A stretch of DNA of 64,000 bases from Mariniphaga sp. (GTDB taxonomy: Bacteria; Bacteroidota; Bacteroidia; Bacteroidales; Prolixibacteraceae): assembly GCA_019429205.1 (NCBI GenBank), contig JAHYIT010000008.1:1-64000 (forward strand), written 5' to 3'. Below the pieces are notes generated by a model. That model was not told where the DNA came from and made no database searches. It was given only the letters and a program-made list of their open reading frames with translations. Position numbers and translations under genes: made by a program. Below are positions 57,218 to 64,000 of the stretch, one piece after another (position 1 is the stretch's first letter; each line of letters begins with the position of its first letter).

Positions 57218-58123
57218 TTGGAAAACAGCGTTGAATTGACAGAAATCCGGGAACCTGTAAATATCAGGGGAGAATGGGCCACTTTTAAAAACGAAAAATA
57301 CGGCAACCATCCTCGCAACACTTTCGATATCTGGCTGGCAAAGTCGGAAACGCCCACACCAATTGTAGTTTATATACATGGCGGCGGTTTTACTGGCGGC
57401 GATAAATCAAAGTATTTTGATTCGGAAGATTTGGTGCGTTTTCTGGACGCCGGTGTTTCAGTGGCCACCATCAACTACCGGTTTATGACGGAGCCTCCTT
57501 ACGGTATTAAAGCCAGTTTTAAAGACTCCAAAAGGTGTTTGCAATACATTCGGTATAACGCCAAAAAATACAACATCGATAAAACCCGGATTGCCTGCTC
57601 GGGAGGTTCTGCAGGAGCCGGAATTGCCCTTTGGCTGGCTTTTTCCGACGATATGGCCGATCTGCTAAACGAGGATCCGGTTTTGCGGGAATCAACGCGG
57701 TTAACCTGTGCCGGGGCATTTGCCACACAATCGACTTACGATATTTTTCAGTGGGAAAAAATCATCGGTGTTCCCATGTCTGACACGCCCGAACAGCTTC
57801 AGGCCATTGCCATAGCGTTCGGAACTAAAAATATAAATGGTGTTGATTTGTTCGGCCAGAAAGAAATCAGGGACGAACTTGATTTTCTGAGTAAAATGGA
57901 TAAAAACGATCCGCCCGTATTCGTTTTCAACAAACATAAAAACGGAATTCCAACCAATGAGGACGAACTGAACCACCACCCATTACATGCAAAAGCCATC
58001 AAGGAAAAAGCCGGTGAGGTTGGTCTGGAAGCCATCGTTTATGCCCCCGAAATCGGTATTTTAGATCCTTCAGGGAAAAATTTGGTTGAATTCTTTCTGG
58101 AAAAGTTTTTTGAAAAAAATTAA
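57218..58123 (+). CDS. Alpha/beta hydrolase, HSL/esterase type
   Basis: A 301-residue alpha/beta-hydrolase of the hormone-sensitive-lipase-like group. The oxyanion motif HGGGF is at residues 54-58 and the nucleophile Ser131 lies in CSGGSAG, the GxSAG variant. The Asp and His of the triad cannot be placed with confidence in the C-terminal part. The start is a TTG at 57218, with no ATG in frame before the domain; an out-of-frame ATG at 57202 ends after 10 codons. It lies 42 bases before lysC and may be co-transcribed. The substrate is unknown. Confidence 0.82.
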   Translation: MENSVELTEIREPVNIRGEWATFKNEKYGNHPRNTFDIWLAKSETPTPIVVYIHGGGFTGGDKSKYFDSEDLVRFLDAGVSVATINYRFMTEPPYGIKASFKDSKRCLQYIRYNAKKYNIDKTRIACSGGSAGAGIALWLAFSDDMADLLNEDPVLRESTRLTCAGAFATQSTYDIFQWEKIIGVPMSDTPEQLQAIAIAFGTKNINGVDLFGQKEIRDELDFLSKMDKNDPPVFVFNKHKNGIPTNEDELNHHPLHAKAIKEKAGEVGLEAIVYAPEIGILDPSGKNLVEFFLEKFFEKN

Positions 58124-58165
58124 ACATCTTTGTACCCGAAATAACAGATAAAAAGCATTTTCAAC

Positions 58166-59488
58166 ATGAAAGTTTTAAAATTTGGTGGAACATCAGTTGG
58201 CTCGCCGGAAAATATGCGGGCTGTAATGAAAATTATTACCGACGGGGAGCAGAAAATTGTGGTACTTTCGGCCATGTCGGGAACGACAAATGCACTGGTT
58301 GAGATTTCCGGTTTTTTAAGGAAGAAAAACCGGGATACTGCCGGGATGCTTATCAACAAACTACAATCAGGGTATAAGGAGGTTGTAAACAACCTTTTCA
58401 AAACAGAAGAAAATAAAAAGAAAGGCCAGAAGATTGTTAAAACTTCATTTAACACTATAAAATCGTTTACATCAGGGAAATTTACACAGGCTGGCGAAAA
58501 TACCATCCTGGCCCAGGGCGAGCTCATTTCTACCCAGCTTTTTACCTTACTGATGGTTGAAGAAGGATACGATTGCAAATTACTTCCGGCGCTTGATTTT
58601 ATGCGAATTGATGAAGATAAAATGGCTGATTCACAATATATCCGTAACCATGCCGAACGGATAATAAATGAGGTTGGAAAGGCAACTTACTATATTACGC
58701 AAGGTTACATTTGCCAGAATGCCACAGGTGAAATCGATAATCTTCAACGCGGGGGAAGCGATTACACTGCTTCGCTTATCGGAGCTGCCATTGATGCCGA
58801 AGAAATTCAGATTTGGACCGATATTGACGGTTTTCACAACAACGACCCGCGGTTTGTGGAAAACACCCAAAAAATTGAACAACTTTCGTTTTACGAAGCG
58901 GCAGAGCTGGCTTATTTCGGGGCAAAAATTTTGCACCCGCAAACCGTTTTCCCGGCAAGAGTGCAGGACATTCCGGTAAGGCTGAAAAATACGATGAACC
59001 CAACCGACAGCGGAACGCTGATTACTTCCGAATCATCGGGTGCAGGAATAAAAGCCGTGGCTGCTAAAGACGGAATTACCGCCATAAAAATCCGGTCGGA
59101 CAGGATGTTGATGGCCTATGGTTTCCTTAAAAACGTATTTAAAATTTTTGAAGAATTCAAAACGCCAATCGATATGATTTCAACCTCAGAGGTTGCGGTT
59201 TCGCTTACCATCGACAATACCGAAAACCTGAAGAAAATTGTGGGTGAACTGGACAAATACGGAACAGTTGAAATTGACCGGAACATGACCATTATTTGTA
59301 TTGTAGGTGATATTATTGGCGAGGAACGGGGGTTTGCCTCCAAAGTGTTCAGTGCGCTTGACGGAATTCCAATCCGAATGATTTCTTACGGTGGCAGCCG
59401 CTATAATATTTCGGTACTGGTGCCCAATTCACATAAGAAAAATACATTGCAGGCGTTGAGCAAAAATCTGCTGAGTAACGGAGATTAG
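58166..59488 (+). CDS. lysC: Aspartate kinase
   Basis: First step of the aspartate family amino-acid pathway. The 440-residue monofunctional enzyme opens with KFGGTSVGSPENM and has the active-site loop RGGSDYTASLIGAAI. Two C-terminal ACT domains follow from about residue 300 (TAIKIRSDRMLMAYGFLKNV). These normally bind lysine or threonine for feedback inhibition. No other amino-acid gene is nearby. Confidence 0.96.
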   Translation: MKVLKFGGTSVGSPENMRAVMKIITDGEQKIVVLSAMSGTTNALVEISGFLRKKNRDTAGMLINKLQSGYKEVVNNLFKTEENKKKGQKIVKTSFNTIKSFTSGKFTQAGENTILAQGELISTQLFTLLMVEEGYDCKLLPALDFMRIDEDKMADSQYIRNHAERIINEVGKATYYITQGYICQNATGEIDNLQRGGSDYTASLIGAAIDAEEIQIWTDIDGFHNNDPRFVENTQKIEQLSFYEAAELAYFGAKILHPQTVFPARVQDIPVRLKNTMNPTDSGTLITSESSGAGIKAVAAKDGITAIKIRSDRMLMAYGFLKNVFKIFEEFKTPIDMISTSEVAVSLTIDNTENLKKIVGELDKYGTVEIDRNMTIICIVGDIIGEERGFASKVFSALDGIPIRMISYGGSRYNISVLVPNSHKKNTLQALSKNLLSNGD

Positions 59489-59622
59489 TTCGGTAAACTT
59501 TTTTTCGATTCAGGAGTAACTGGAGTTCTCTGTGAAAAAAAGTTCAAATAATTTTTTTTATTTTTTTCAATGCAGGACGCAACCAAAAGCTGAAAAAATC
59601 ATCTACCATAAAAAATCCTGCC

Positions 59623-60567
59623 ATGAAAAATTTTAAAATTTCTTTAATTTTTGGACTAATGTTTGGTTTTCTCCTGTTCTCATGCGAAAAATCAGACGAA
59701 GGCCCCGCTGTTGTAATAGATGGTTTAACAGCCGAAAACTATCCCAAAGTTGACTGTTCCACCTCGGCGGGGCCGTTGCAGACCATTATTTACTGCGAAT
59801 TATTAGGGCTGGATTACAGTTGGAGAAGGAATATGGCCCTTGATAATGTTTTTTATGTACATCCCGATATCGATGATTATTCCAGCTTTTCAGAAAAGAC
59901 AAGCGTGTCGGGCACCCACGGGGCTTATATGAGCCTGATAAACAAAGAATCTGATTTGATCCTTGTTGCCCGGGAGCCGTCCGGTGACGAACTGGATGCC
60001 GCAGGTTTGGAGGGTGTGGAACTGGAAATTACACCGGTAGCCCTCGATGCTTTTATTTTTATCGTAAACACGAACAATCCCGTAAAGTCATTGACCACCA
60101 GCCAGATTAAAGATATTTATAAAAACAACATTACCAACTGGAAGGAAGTAGGAGGTAACGACAGCCCAATAAATCCTTATGTAAGAAACGCCAACTCGGG
60201 CAGCCAGGAACTGATGGAAACACTGGTGATGAAAGGGGAACCAATGGCCGACTGGACAGAAGCGATATTGTCGGGAATGTCAGGTCCGTTTTCGACTTTA
60301 CGTTTTGATGAAAACGGCTTGTGTTACACTGTATATTATTACAAGGAACAAATGGTCAGGGACCAGATTGTTAAGCATCTTTCAGTGGATGGCGTTTATC
60401 CCGATAAAAAAACCATAAAGAACCAGTCGTATCCATACACAACGTTTGTTTATGCTGTTGTCCGGCAGGATTTGAACCGAACTTCCATGGCTTTTAAAGT
60501 TTATGAAGCCCTTCAGACCAAAGGAGGAAAACGCATGATTGAAAAAAGCGGGTACATTGCGAACTGA
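59623..60567 (+). CDS. PstS-like phosphate-binding lipoprotein
   Basis: A 314-residue periplasmic binding protein. The signal has a lipobox ending FLLFSC, so it is lipid-anchored. The PstS family segments are recognisable, including SLTTSQIKDIYKNNITNWKEVGG and NANSGSQELMETLVM. No PstA, PstB or PstC gene lies next to it. It could bind phosphate, or be a solitary sensor or scavenger. A terminator follows 40 bases after the stop. Confidence 0.85.
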   Translation: MKNFKISLIFGLMFGFLLFSCEKSDEGPAVVIDGLTAENYPKVDCSTSAGPLQTIIYCELLGLDYSWRRNMALDNVFYVHPDIDDYSSFSEKTSVSGTHGAYMSLINKESDLILVAREPSGDELDAAGLEGVELEITPVALDAFIFIVNTNNPVKSLTTSQIKDIYKNNITNWKEVGGNDSPINPYVRNANSGSQELMETLVMKGEPMADWTEAILSGMSGPFSTLRFDENGLCYTVYYYKEQMVRDQIVKHLSVDGVYPDKKTIKNQSYPYTTFVYAVVRQDLNRTSMAFKVYEALQTKGGKRMIEKSGYIAN

Positions 60568-60611
60568 AAGGGGGTTTTTCCTGAAGGAAAATGCGGGCTA
60601 AACTTAAACCC

Positions 60612-60701
60612 AAAAGAGGTTGCTTTTAAAGCAACCTCTCTTTTTGGGTGGTAGATCCCGACTAAGTCGGGACGACCCTTTCCTACCACTGTAAGGATGC
60701 T
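60612..60701 (-). pseudogene. Decayed tRNA-like sequence plus terminator (copy of the tRNA-His 3' region)
   Basis: Reading the minus strand, this segment runs from a D-arm-like AGTTCTGGTGGTTAGAGC (which holds the GIY-YIG stop codon) to a CTACCACCC 3' end and then a terminator. Over the last part it closely matches the tRNA-His copy at 60973-61040, including the hairpin AGAGGTTGCTTTTAAAGCAA (mirror AGAGGCTGC at the other copy). The T-arm is replaced by the palindrome TCCCGACTTAGTCGGGA and lacks TTC, so it cannot be a working tRNA. Confidence 0.6.
60613..60646. terminator. Terminator of the pstS-like/GIY-YIG junction (repeat copy A)
   Basis: AAAGAGGTTGCTTT pairs with AAAGCAACCTCTCTTT (perfect GAGGTTGC/GCAACCTC core). 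It can end the PstS-like gene and, on the other strand, the GIY-YIG gene. The same hairpin, slightly changed, recurs at 60973-61005. Confidence 0.85.
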
Positions 60702-60965
60702 CTAACCACCAGAACTTTTATTGCGATTAATCCATTCGTAAATTCGTTGAGTGTTTTTGAATCCTTTGAGTTTTCTTTCCATATGTATTGCTTCAGTCCG
60801 TGTTGAAAATTCCATTAAAAAAATAAGCTTCCAGGGGCCTTTCCCACGGGTATAAGGACTTCCGCCGGAATTATGTCTTTCAACCCGTTTCATCAGGTTT
60901 GAAGTTTGCCCGATGTAAAGTTTTCCCGAATTTTGCGATTCTAAAATGTAGGTGAAATATTTCAT
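60702..60965 (-). CDS. GIY-YIG nuclease-family protein
   Basis: An 87-residue single GIY-YIG domain: the YTYIL/YIG pair (FTYILESQNSGKLYIGQTSN) is followed by the catalytic arginine region MKRVERHNSGGSPYTRGKGP and a C-terminal LKGFKNTQRIYEWI helix. Such proteins in Bacteroidota are often called YhbQ/Slx1-like; their function is unproven. The stop codon lies inside a tRNA-like decayed sequence and the promoter side abuts the terminator of tRNA-His. It is therefore flanked by two copies of the tRNA 3' end plus terminator. Confidence 0.88.
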   Translation of the reverse strand: MKYFTYILESQNSGKLYIGQTSNLMKRVERHNSGGSPYTRGKGPWKLIFLMEFSTRTEAIHMERKLKGFKNTQRIYEWINRNKSSGG

Positions 60966-60972
60966 AAAAGCA

Positions 60973-61005
60973 AAAAGAGGCTGCTTTTAAGGCAGCCTCT
61001 GGTTT
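60973..61005 (-). terminator. Terminator of tRNA-His (repeat copy B)
   Basis: AGAGGCTGC pairs with GCAGCCTCT around TTTTAAG, followed by a T-run in the sense of the tRNA (A-run on the minus strand's 5' side). It repeats the hairpin at 60613 with compensating differences (GTTGC/GCAAC versus GCTGC/GCAGC). Confidence 0.75.
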
Positions 61006-61010
61006 TTTTG

Positions 61011-61084
61011 GGTGGTAGACCGGACTTGAACCGGCGACCTCTGGAACCACAATCCAGCGTTCTAACCAACTGAACTACAACCAC
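61011..61084 (-). tRNA. tRNA-His (GTG anticodon)
   Basis: A complete cloverleaf on the minus strand, from 61084 to 61011. The acceptor GTGGTTG pairs with CTACCAC, with a single T-T mismatch at positions 6 and 67. D-stem GTTC/GAAC, anticodon stem CTGGA/TCCAG with loop TTGTGGT (anticodon GTG) and T-stem GCCGG/CCGGT with TTCAAGT are normal. An extra G-1 (61085) opposite C73 is present as expected for histidine tRNA. CCA is not encoded. Confidence 0.9.
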
Positions 61085-61201
61085 CATTTATTTGAGGCTG
61101 CAAATATAATATTTTATTCGTTTTTGTTTCTTAAAAAAAGGAAAAATTTCTGCTCCAAAATGTGCCTGAAAAACCTATTTTTATCGGAAACTAAAAGGGA
61201 A

Positions 61202-62095
61202 ATGGATAATAAAGGTTTGCAAACGGTTGTTTGTTTTGGAGAAGTACTTTGGGACATGTTGCCCGGTGGCGCCAAACCCGGTGGTGCACCCATGAATGTG
61301 GGCATTCATTTGAAAAGGCAGGGCATACATCCCTGGCTTGTAAGCAGAATTGGAAACGACAGGGAAGGGGAGAAACTTCGTCGGTTTTTGCAGGAATCGG
61401 AAATGGATTTGCGCTTTTTGCAGACCGATGCTACTTTGCCTACCAGCCAGGTTTTGGTGCATCTCGATGAGAATAAAAATGCGACTTATGAAATTTGTGA
61501 ACCCGTGGCATGGGACAACATTCAGCCTGAAAAAGAGTTGAATAACCTGGCGAAAAAGGCCGATCTTGTGGTGTTTGGTTCGCTCGCTTCGCGAAATGCA
61601 ACCACTAGAAACACCCTGATGCAGTTTCTGGATAACTCTCGGGCAACCCGTTTGCTCGACGTAAATCTTCGTCCGCCGTTCGATTCCCGTGAAGTGGTTG
61701 AAAAGCTGCTTTCTCTGGCCGGTTTTGTAAAGCTGAACAATGATGAATTGTTTGAAATTGCCCGGTGGAACGGTCGGAAGGGTACCGAGGCAGAGTTGAT
61801 AAACTGGCTGGCCGAATTTTTTAACTGCCCGGCGGTTTGTGTTACACGGGGCGCTAACGGAGCTGCTTTGTTCATCGAAAACCGGTTGATCGAACACCCC
61901 GGTTATAAAGTAAAAGCCGTTGACACGGTTGGCGCCGGCGATTCCTTTCTGGCCGGACTGATTGCAAGGCTTTTTTCCGATGGGCCTGCTGAAGATGCGT
62001 TGAAATTTGCCTGTGCCACAGGCGCTTTTGTGGCCTCACAGCCTGGAGCCGTGCCGGAATATTCCATGCACGATATTGAAACGTTATTCGGGTGA
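61202..62095 (+). CDS. PfkB-family carbohydrate kinase (fructokinase-like)
   Basis: A sugar kinase of 297 residues from the ATG at 61202 (MDNKGLQTVVCFGEVLWDML); a longer frame from 61124 is less natural. Signatures are GGAPMNVGIHLKRQG near residue 30 and the anion-hole VDTVGAGDSFLAGLIA near 238. Fructose is the usual substrate of this group but other hexoses are possible. No sugar-uptake gene is adjacent. Confidence 0.9.
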   Translation: MDNKGLQTVVCFGEVLWDMLPGGAKPGGAPMNVGIHLKRQGIHPWLVSRIGNDREGEKLRRFLQESEMDLRFLQTDATLPTSQVLVHLDENKNATYEICEPVAWDNIQPEKELNNLAKKADLVVFGSLASRNATTRNTLMQFLDNSRATRLLDVNLRPPFDSREVVEKLLSLAGFVKLNNDELFEIARWNGRKGTEAELINWLAEFFNCPAVCVTRGANGAALFIENRLIEHPGYKVKAVDTVGAGDSFLAGLIARLFSDGPAEDALKFACATGAFVASQPGAVPEYSMHDIETLFG

Positions 62096-62113
62096 ATTTT
62101 CTTCGGAAAAATT

Positions 62114-62785
62114 TTACCTTTTCATTTGATAAAGTTTCCACCAGGGCGTGGTGGGCGATTCGTGGTGTTCCCAGTGGTAGCCAAAAAAATAGCAGGAAAG
62201 CATGGCGATGAAATGGTTTTTTGGAAGTGTGCGCGAATTGTGCGGTTTCATTTGTTCAGATACCGGCCGTTTGTGGGGTAAATAAGTACCAAAAAAGAAT
62301 AACTGAAAAGTAGCCAATATGGCCGGGAAAACCCAGAATGAAATCAGTTGAAGCTCAGAAAACCAAAGGAGTAAAACATTGAACATGACCGCCATAAGCA
62401 AAATCTGCCACCAGGTGGTGTAAGTTTTCATAAAAATGAACCACCATACAAAAAAGTTGTTGCTGCGGGGCGAAAAGTCGGGGTCTTTTTCTGTGCCCGG
62501 ATAAAGGTGGTGCTGGTAGTGCTTTTTTGTCAGTACTTTGAAAGATAGAAATGCAAAAAGGGTAGTGGCCATATGCCCGAAAAAGTTGTTCAGTTTCCGG
62601 TTTTTGGCAACTGTTCCGTGCATGGCATCGTGTCCGGTGATAAACAAGCCGGTATATAAATAGGCCTGAATGAGAACATGTAAATAAAATACGGGTGATA
62701 AAAAATCGGGTTCAACATAGAACAAAGCGTAGAGCAAATGCCCCAGCCACAAAACGATAACGATGATTGCCATAAAAATTCCCAT
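62114..62785 (-). CDS. Beta-carotene ketolase-like membrane oxygenase (CrtW family)
   Basis: A 223-residue integral-membrane di-iron oxygenase. The three histidine boxes are HDAMHG (His52-His56), KHYQHH (near 88-93) and HWEHH (near 206), and GTYLPHKRP before the last box is typical of CrtW ketolases rather than fatty-acid desaturases. It would add keto groups to carotenoids such as zeaxanthin or beta-carotene. The ATG at 62785 is the start, but the frame stays open upstream (CRKQITG) to the response-regulator stop without another start. It is 35 bases after that gene. Confidence 0.82.
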   Translation of the reverse strand: MGIFMAIIVIVLWLGHLLYALFYVEPDFLSPVFYLHVLIQAYLYTGLFITGHDAMHGTVAKNRKLNNFFGHMATTLFAFLSFKVLTKKHYQHHLYPGTEKDPDFSPRSNNFFVWWFIFMKTYTTWWQILLMAVMFNVLLLWFSELQLISFWVFPAILATFQLFFFGTYLPHKRPVSEQMKPHNSRTLPKNHFIAMLSCYFFGYHWEHHESPTTPWWKLYQMKR

Positions 62786-62820
62786 GCCTGTAATTTGTTT
62801 GCGGCAAGGTAACTGTTTTT

Positions 62821-63570
62821 TCAGAAATTCAGAATGTCTTTCAGATTTTTATATCCTGTTTTGCTCACTTTCAGTTTGGTCTTGTCGTGCAGGATTACAA
62901 TGTACGATTCCTTTTCGTATTGCTGAATTTCGTTGATTTCCTCCACTTTAACAATGTAAGAGCGATGAATGCGAACAAAATTTTTAGGATTAAGGGCCCC
63001 TTCCAGGTATTTCATGGTTTTTTGTTTCATGTAGCGGCCTTCGTGGGTGTAAATCATCACATAATCGTCCATCGACTCAATGTACCGTATCTGGTCAACC
63101 GGAATGATGTGAATTTTGTGGCGGTCTTTAACAACTATTCGATCGAGAAAATCTTCCTTCGGGTAATCACTTACTTTTTCTGCAATATCCGACGCCGGGC
63201 CTTCTTCTTTAATACGGCTGGCAACTTTTTCTATCGCTTCCATTAACCTGTCTCTGGAATAGGGTTTCAGCAGGTAATCGGCAGCGTTGTATTCAAAAGC
63301 TTTTAGTGCATACTGATCATAAGCCGTGGCAAAAATAATGTGTGGTTTGTGATCCAACAGTTCCAGCAATTCAAATCCGGTAATTTTTGGCATCTGAATG
63401 TCGAGAAAAACCAGGTCGGGTTTCAATTCGTTAATCATTTTTACACCTTCAAAGCCGTTTTCGCACTCGGCAATCAGTTCAATGTTTTCGGAATCGCTCA
63501 AAAACGATTTCAGCAGTTTACGTGCAAGTTCCTCGTCTTCAACAATAATGGTTCGTATTTTTTCGGTCAT
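62821..63570 (-). CDS. LytTR-family response regulator
   Basis: A 249-residue two-domain regulator. The receiver domain (residues 1-125) has the phosphoacceptor Asp57 in PDLVFLDIQMP and the acidic pocket VEDEE. The C-terminal LytTR domain (about 145-245) contains NFVRIHRSYIVKVEEIN, the typical DNA-binding beta fold. It starts 6 bases after the stop of its sensor kinase, so the two form a two-component system. Targets cannot be read. Confidence 0.94.
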   Translation of the reverse strand: MTEKIRTIIVEDEELARKLLKSFLSDSENIELIAECENGFEGVKMINELKPDLVFLDIQMPKITGFELLELLDHKPHIIFATAYDQYALKAFEYNAADYLLKPYSRDRLMEAIEKVASRIKEEGPASDIAEKVSDYPKEDFLDRIVVKDRHKIHIIPVDQIRYIESMDDYVMIYTHEGRYMKQKTMKYLEGALNPKNFVRIHRSYIVKVEEINEIQQYEKESYIVILHDKTKLKVSKTGYKNLKDILNF

Positions 63571-63576
63571 AGCAGC

Positions 63577-64000
63577 TTATTTTTGTGGAATAGCCAAAGT
63601 TACTTTAAATTCTTTTTTGTTGTCCTCAACTTTCATGAGTAAAGGATTATTGTATATAATCTGAAGCCGGTCGCGAATGTTGCGCAAACCAATTCCTTCT
63701 CCTTTTTTGCTGATGGAGTTTGGGTCGTAATTATTGGTGATGTTAATTTCAAGCACGTCATTTTGGAAAGTAGCACGGGTCATTATAGAAACTGGTTCTG
63801 TTGCTTCATAAACCCCATACTTAATAGCATTTTCATAAAGCGGTTGTAAAATCATGTTGGGAATAAGGGCATCCAGGCAATTCTCATCAATGTCGAAAAC
63901 CGGGTTCAGTTTTTTACCAAATCTTACTTTTTCAATTTGAAGATAGAGTTTATTGTTGTTCAATTCTTCACTAAACGGTACTTTGTCTTTCTGGTCGTGT
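63577..64000 (-). CDS. LytS/YehU-type sensor histidine kinase (5' part cut by window edge)
   Basis: The C-terminal part of a histidine kinase, open to the window edge; the phosphoacceptor histidine and membrane segments lie outside. Visible are the N-box-like NAIKYG and the G-box GEGIGLRNIRDRL, with LEKVRF-like QIEKVRFGKKL before them. These mark the LytS/YehU (HPK8) group. It is directly upstream of, and partner to, the LytTR regulator. Confidence 0.93.
   Translation of the reverse strand, partial: HDQKDKVPFSEELNNNKLYLQIEKVRFGKKLNPVFDIDENCLDALIPNMILQPLYENAIKYGVYEATEPVSIMTRATFQNDVLEINITNNYDPNSISKKGEGIGLRNIRDRLQIIYNNPLLMKVEDNKKEFKVTLAIPQK

Noticed and set aside
60612-60720. Second functional tRNA beside the GIY-YIG gene
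   Set aside because: The T-arm has no TTC loop and no consistent anticodon stem; only the D-arm-like part and 3' end are recognisable.

Overview
The window is a stretch of a Bacteroidota chromosome, most likely order Marinilabiliales or Bacteroidales-like. The evidence is type IX secretion proteins (PorQ, and a PorE-like lipoprotein), a type III glutamine synthetase, a DUF5683 protein beside ParAB and a LysM transglycosylase, a fused E1 alpha/beta 2-oxoacid dehydrogenase, and promoters of the TAnnTTTG type (for example before leuS, glnN and the GntR gene). No taxonomic search was possible, so the order is inference. The base composition is moderately AT-rich, with clearly more AT-rich islands at a VapC-type toxin pair, a DNA methyltransferase and a restriction-modification remnant.

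Layout. 1-8335: S9 peptidase (cut by the window edge), thiol peroxidase, M19-like hydrolase, TonB-dependent receptor, glutamate dehydrogenase. 8662-12824: PPK2 kinase, YpfJ-type metallopeptidase, HerA-like ATPase, two small proteins. 12945-22580: leuS, a PIN-toxin pair, then a four-gene operon (ATP-grasp ligase, plant-type glutamate-cysteine ligase, two ABC exporter halves). 22831-31522: mltD-like, DUF5683, parB, parA, heptose kinase, priA, DNA methyltransferase, all on the minus strand. 31756-42756: ispH, cmk, porQ, a DUF1016 nuclease, YkgJ and EamA proteins, a sugar isomerase-like lipoprotein, two small outer-membrane proteins, a GIN-domain remnant, tldE, tldD. 43118-51582: glnN, PorE-like lipoprotein, several broken genes, Rnk/GreA-like factor, type IIG R-M remnant, RhuM. 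51894-56180: E1 and E2 of a 2-oxoacid dehydrogenase, split by a four-helix-bundle (S23/IVP) gene in a TTTAAA-repeat-flanked cassette, with a GntR regulator divergent from them. 57218-64000: alpha/beta hydrolase, aspartate kinase, PstS-like lipoprotein, a GIY-YIG nuclease between an intact tRNA-His and a decayed tRNA-like copy, sugar kinase, CrtW-like ketolase, LytTR regulator and sensor kinase (cut by the edge).

How genes work together. The 16605-22580 operon looks like synthesis of a gamma-glutamyl thiol (probably glutathione) coupled to a heterodimeric exporter with one degenerate ATP site. glnN and gdhA cover ammonium assimilation. ParAB, DUF5683 and the transglycosylase form a chromosome/envelope cluster typical of the phylum.

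The most striking structural theme is repeated gene decay. At least three recognisable genes (GIN domain, M23-LysM, type IIG R-M), plus an unidentified 49-residue tail after leuS, have lost their 5' parts and resume coding directly after the stop codon of an intact upstream gene on the same strand. Another gene is interrupted by an in-frame stop. Two small nuclease or helix-bundle cassettes sit between flanking repeats. Whether these are real deletions or assembly effects cannot be decided from sequence alone.
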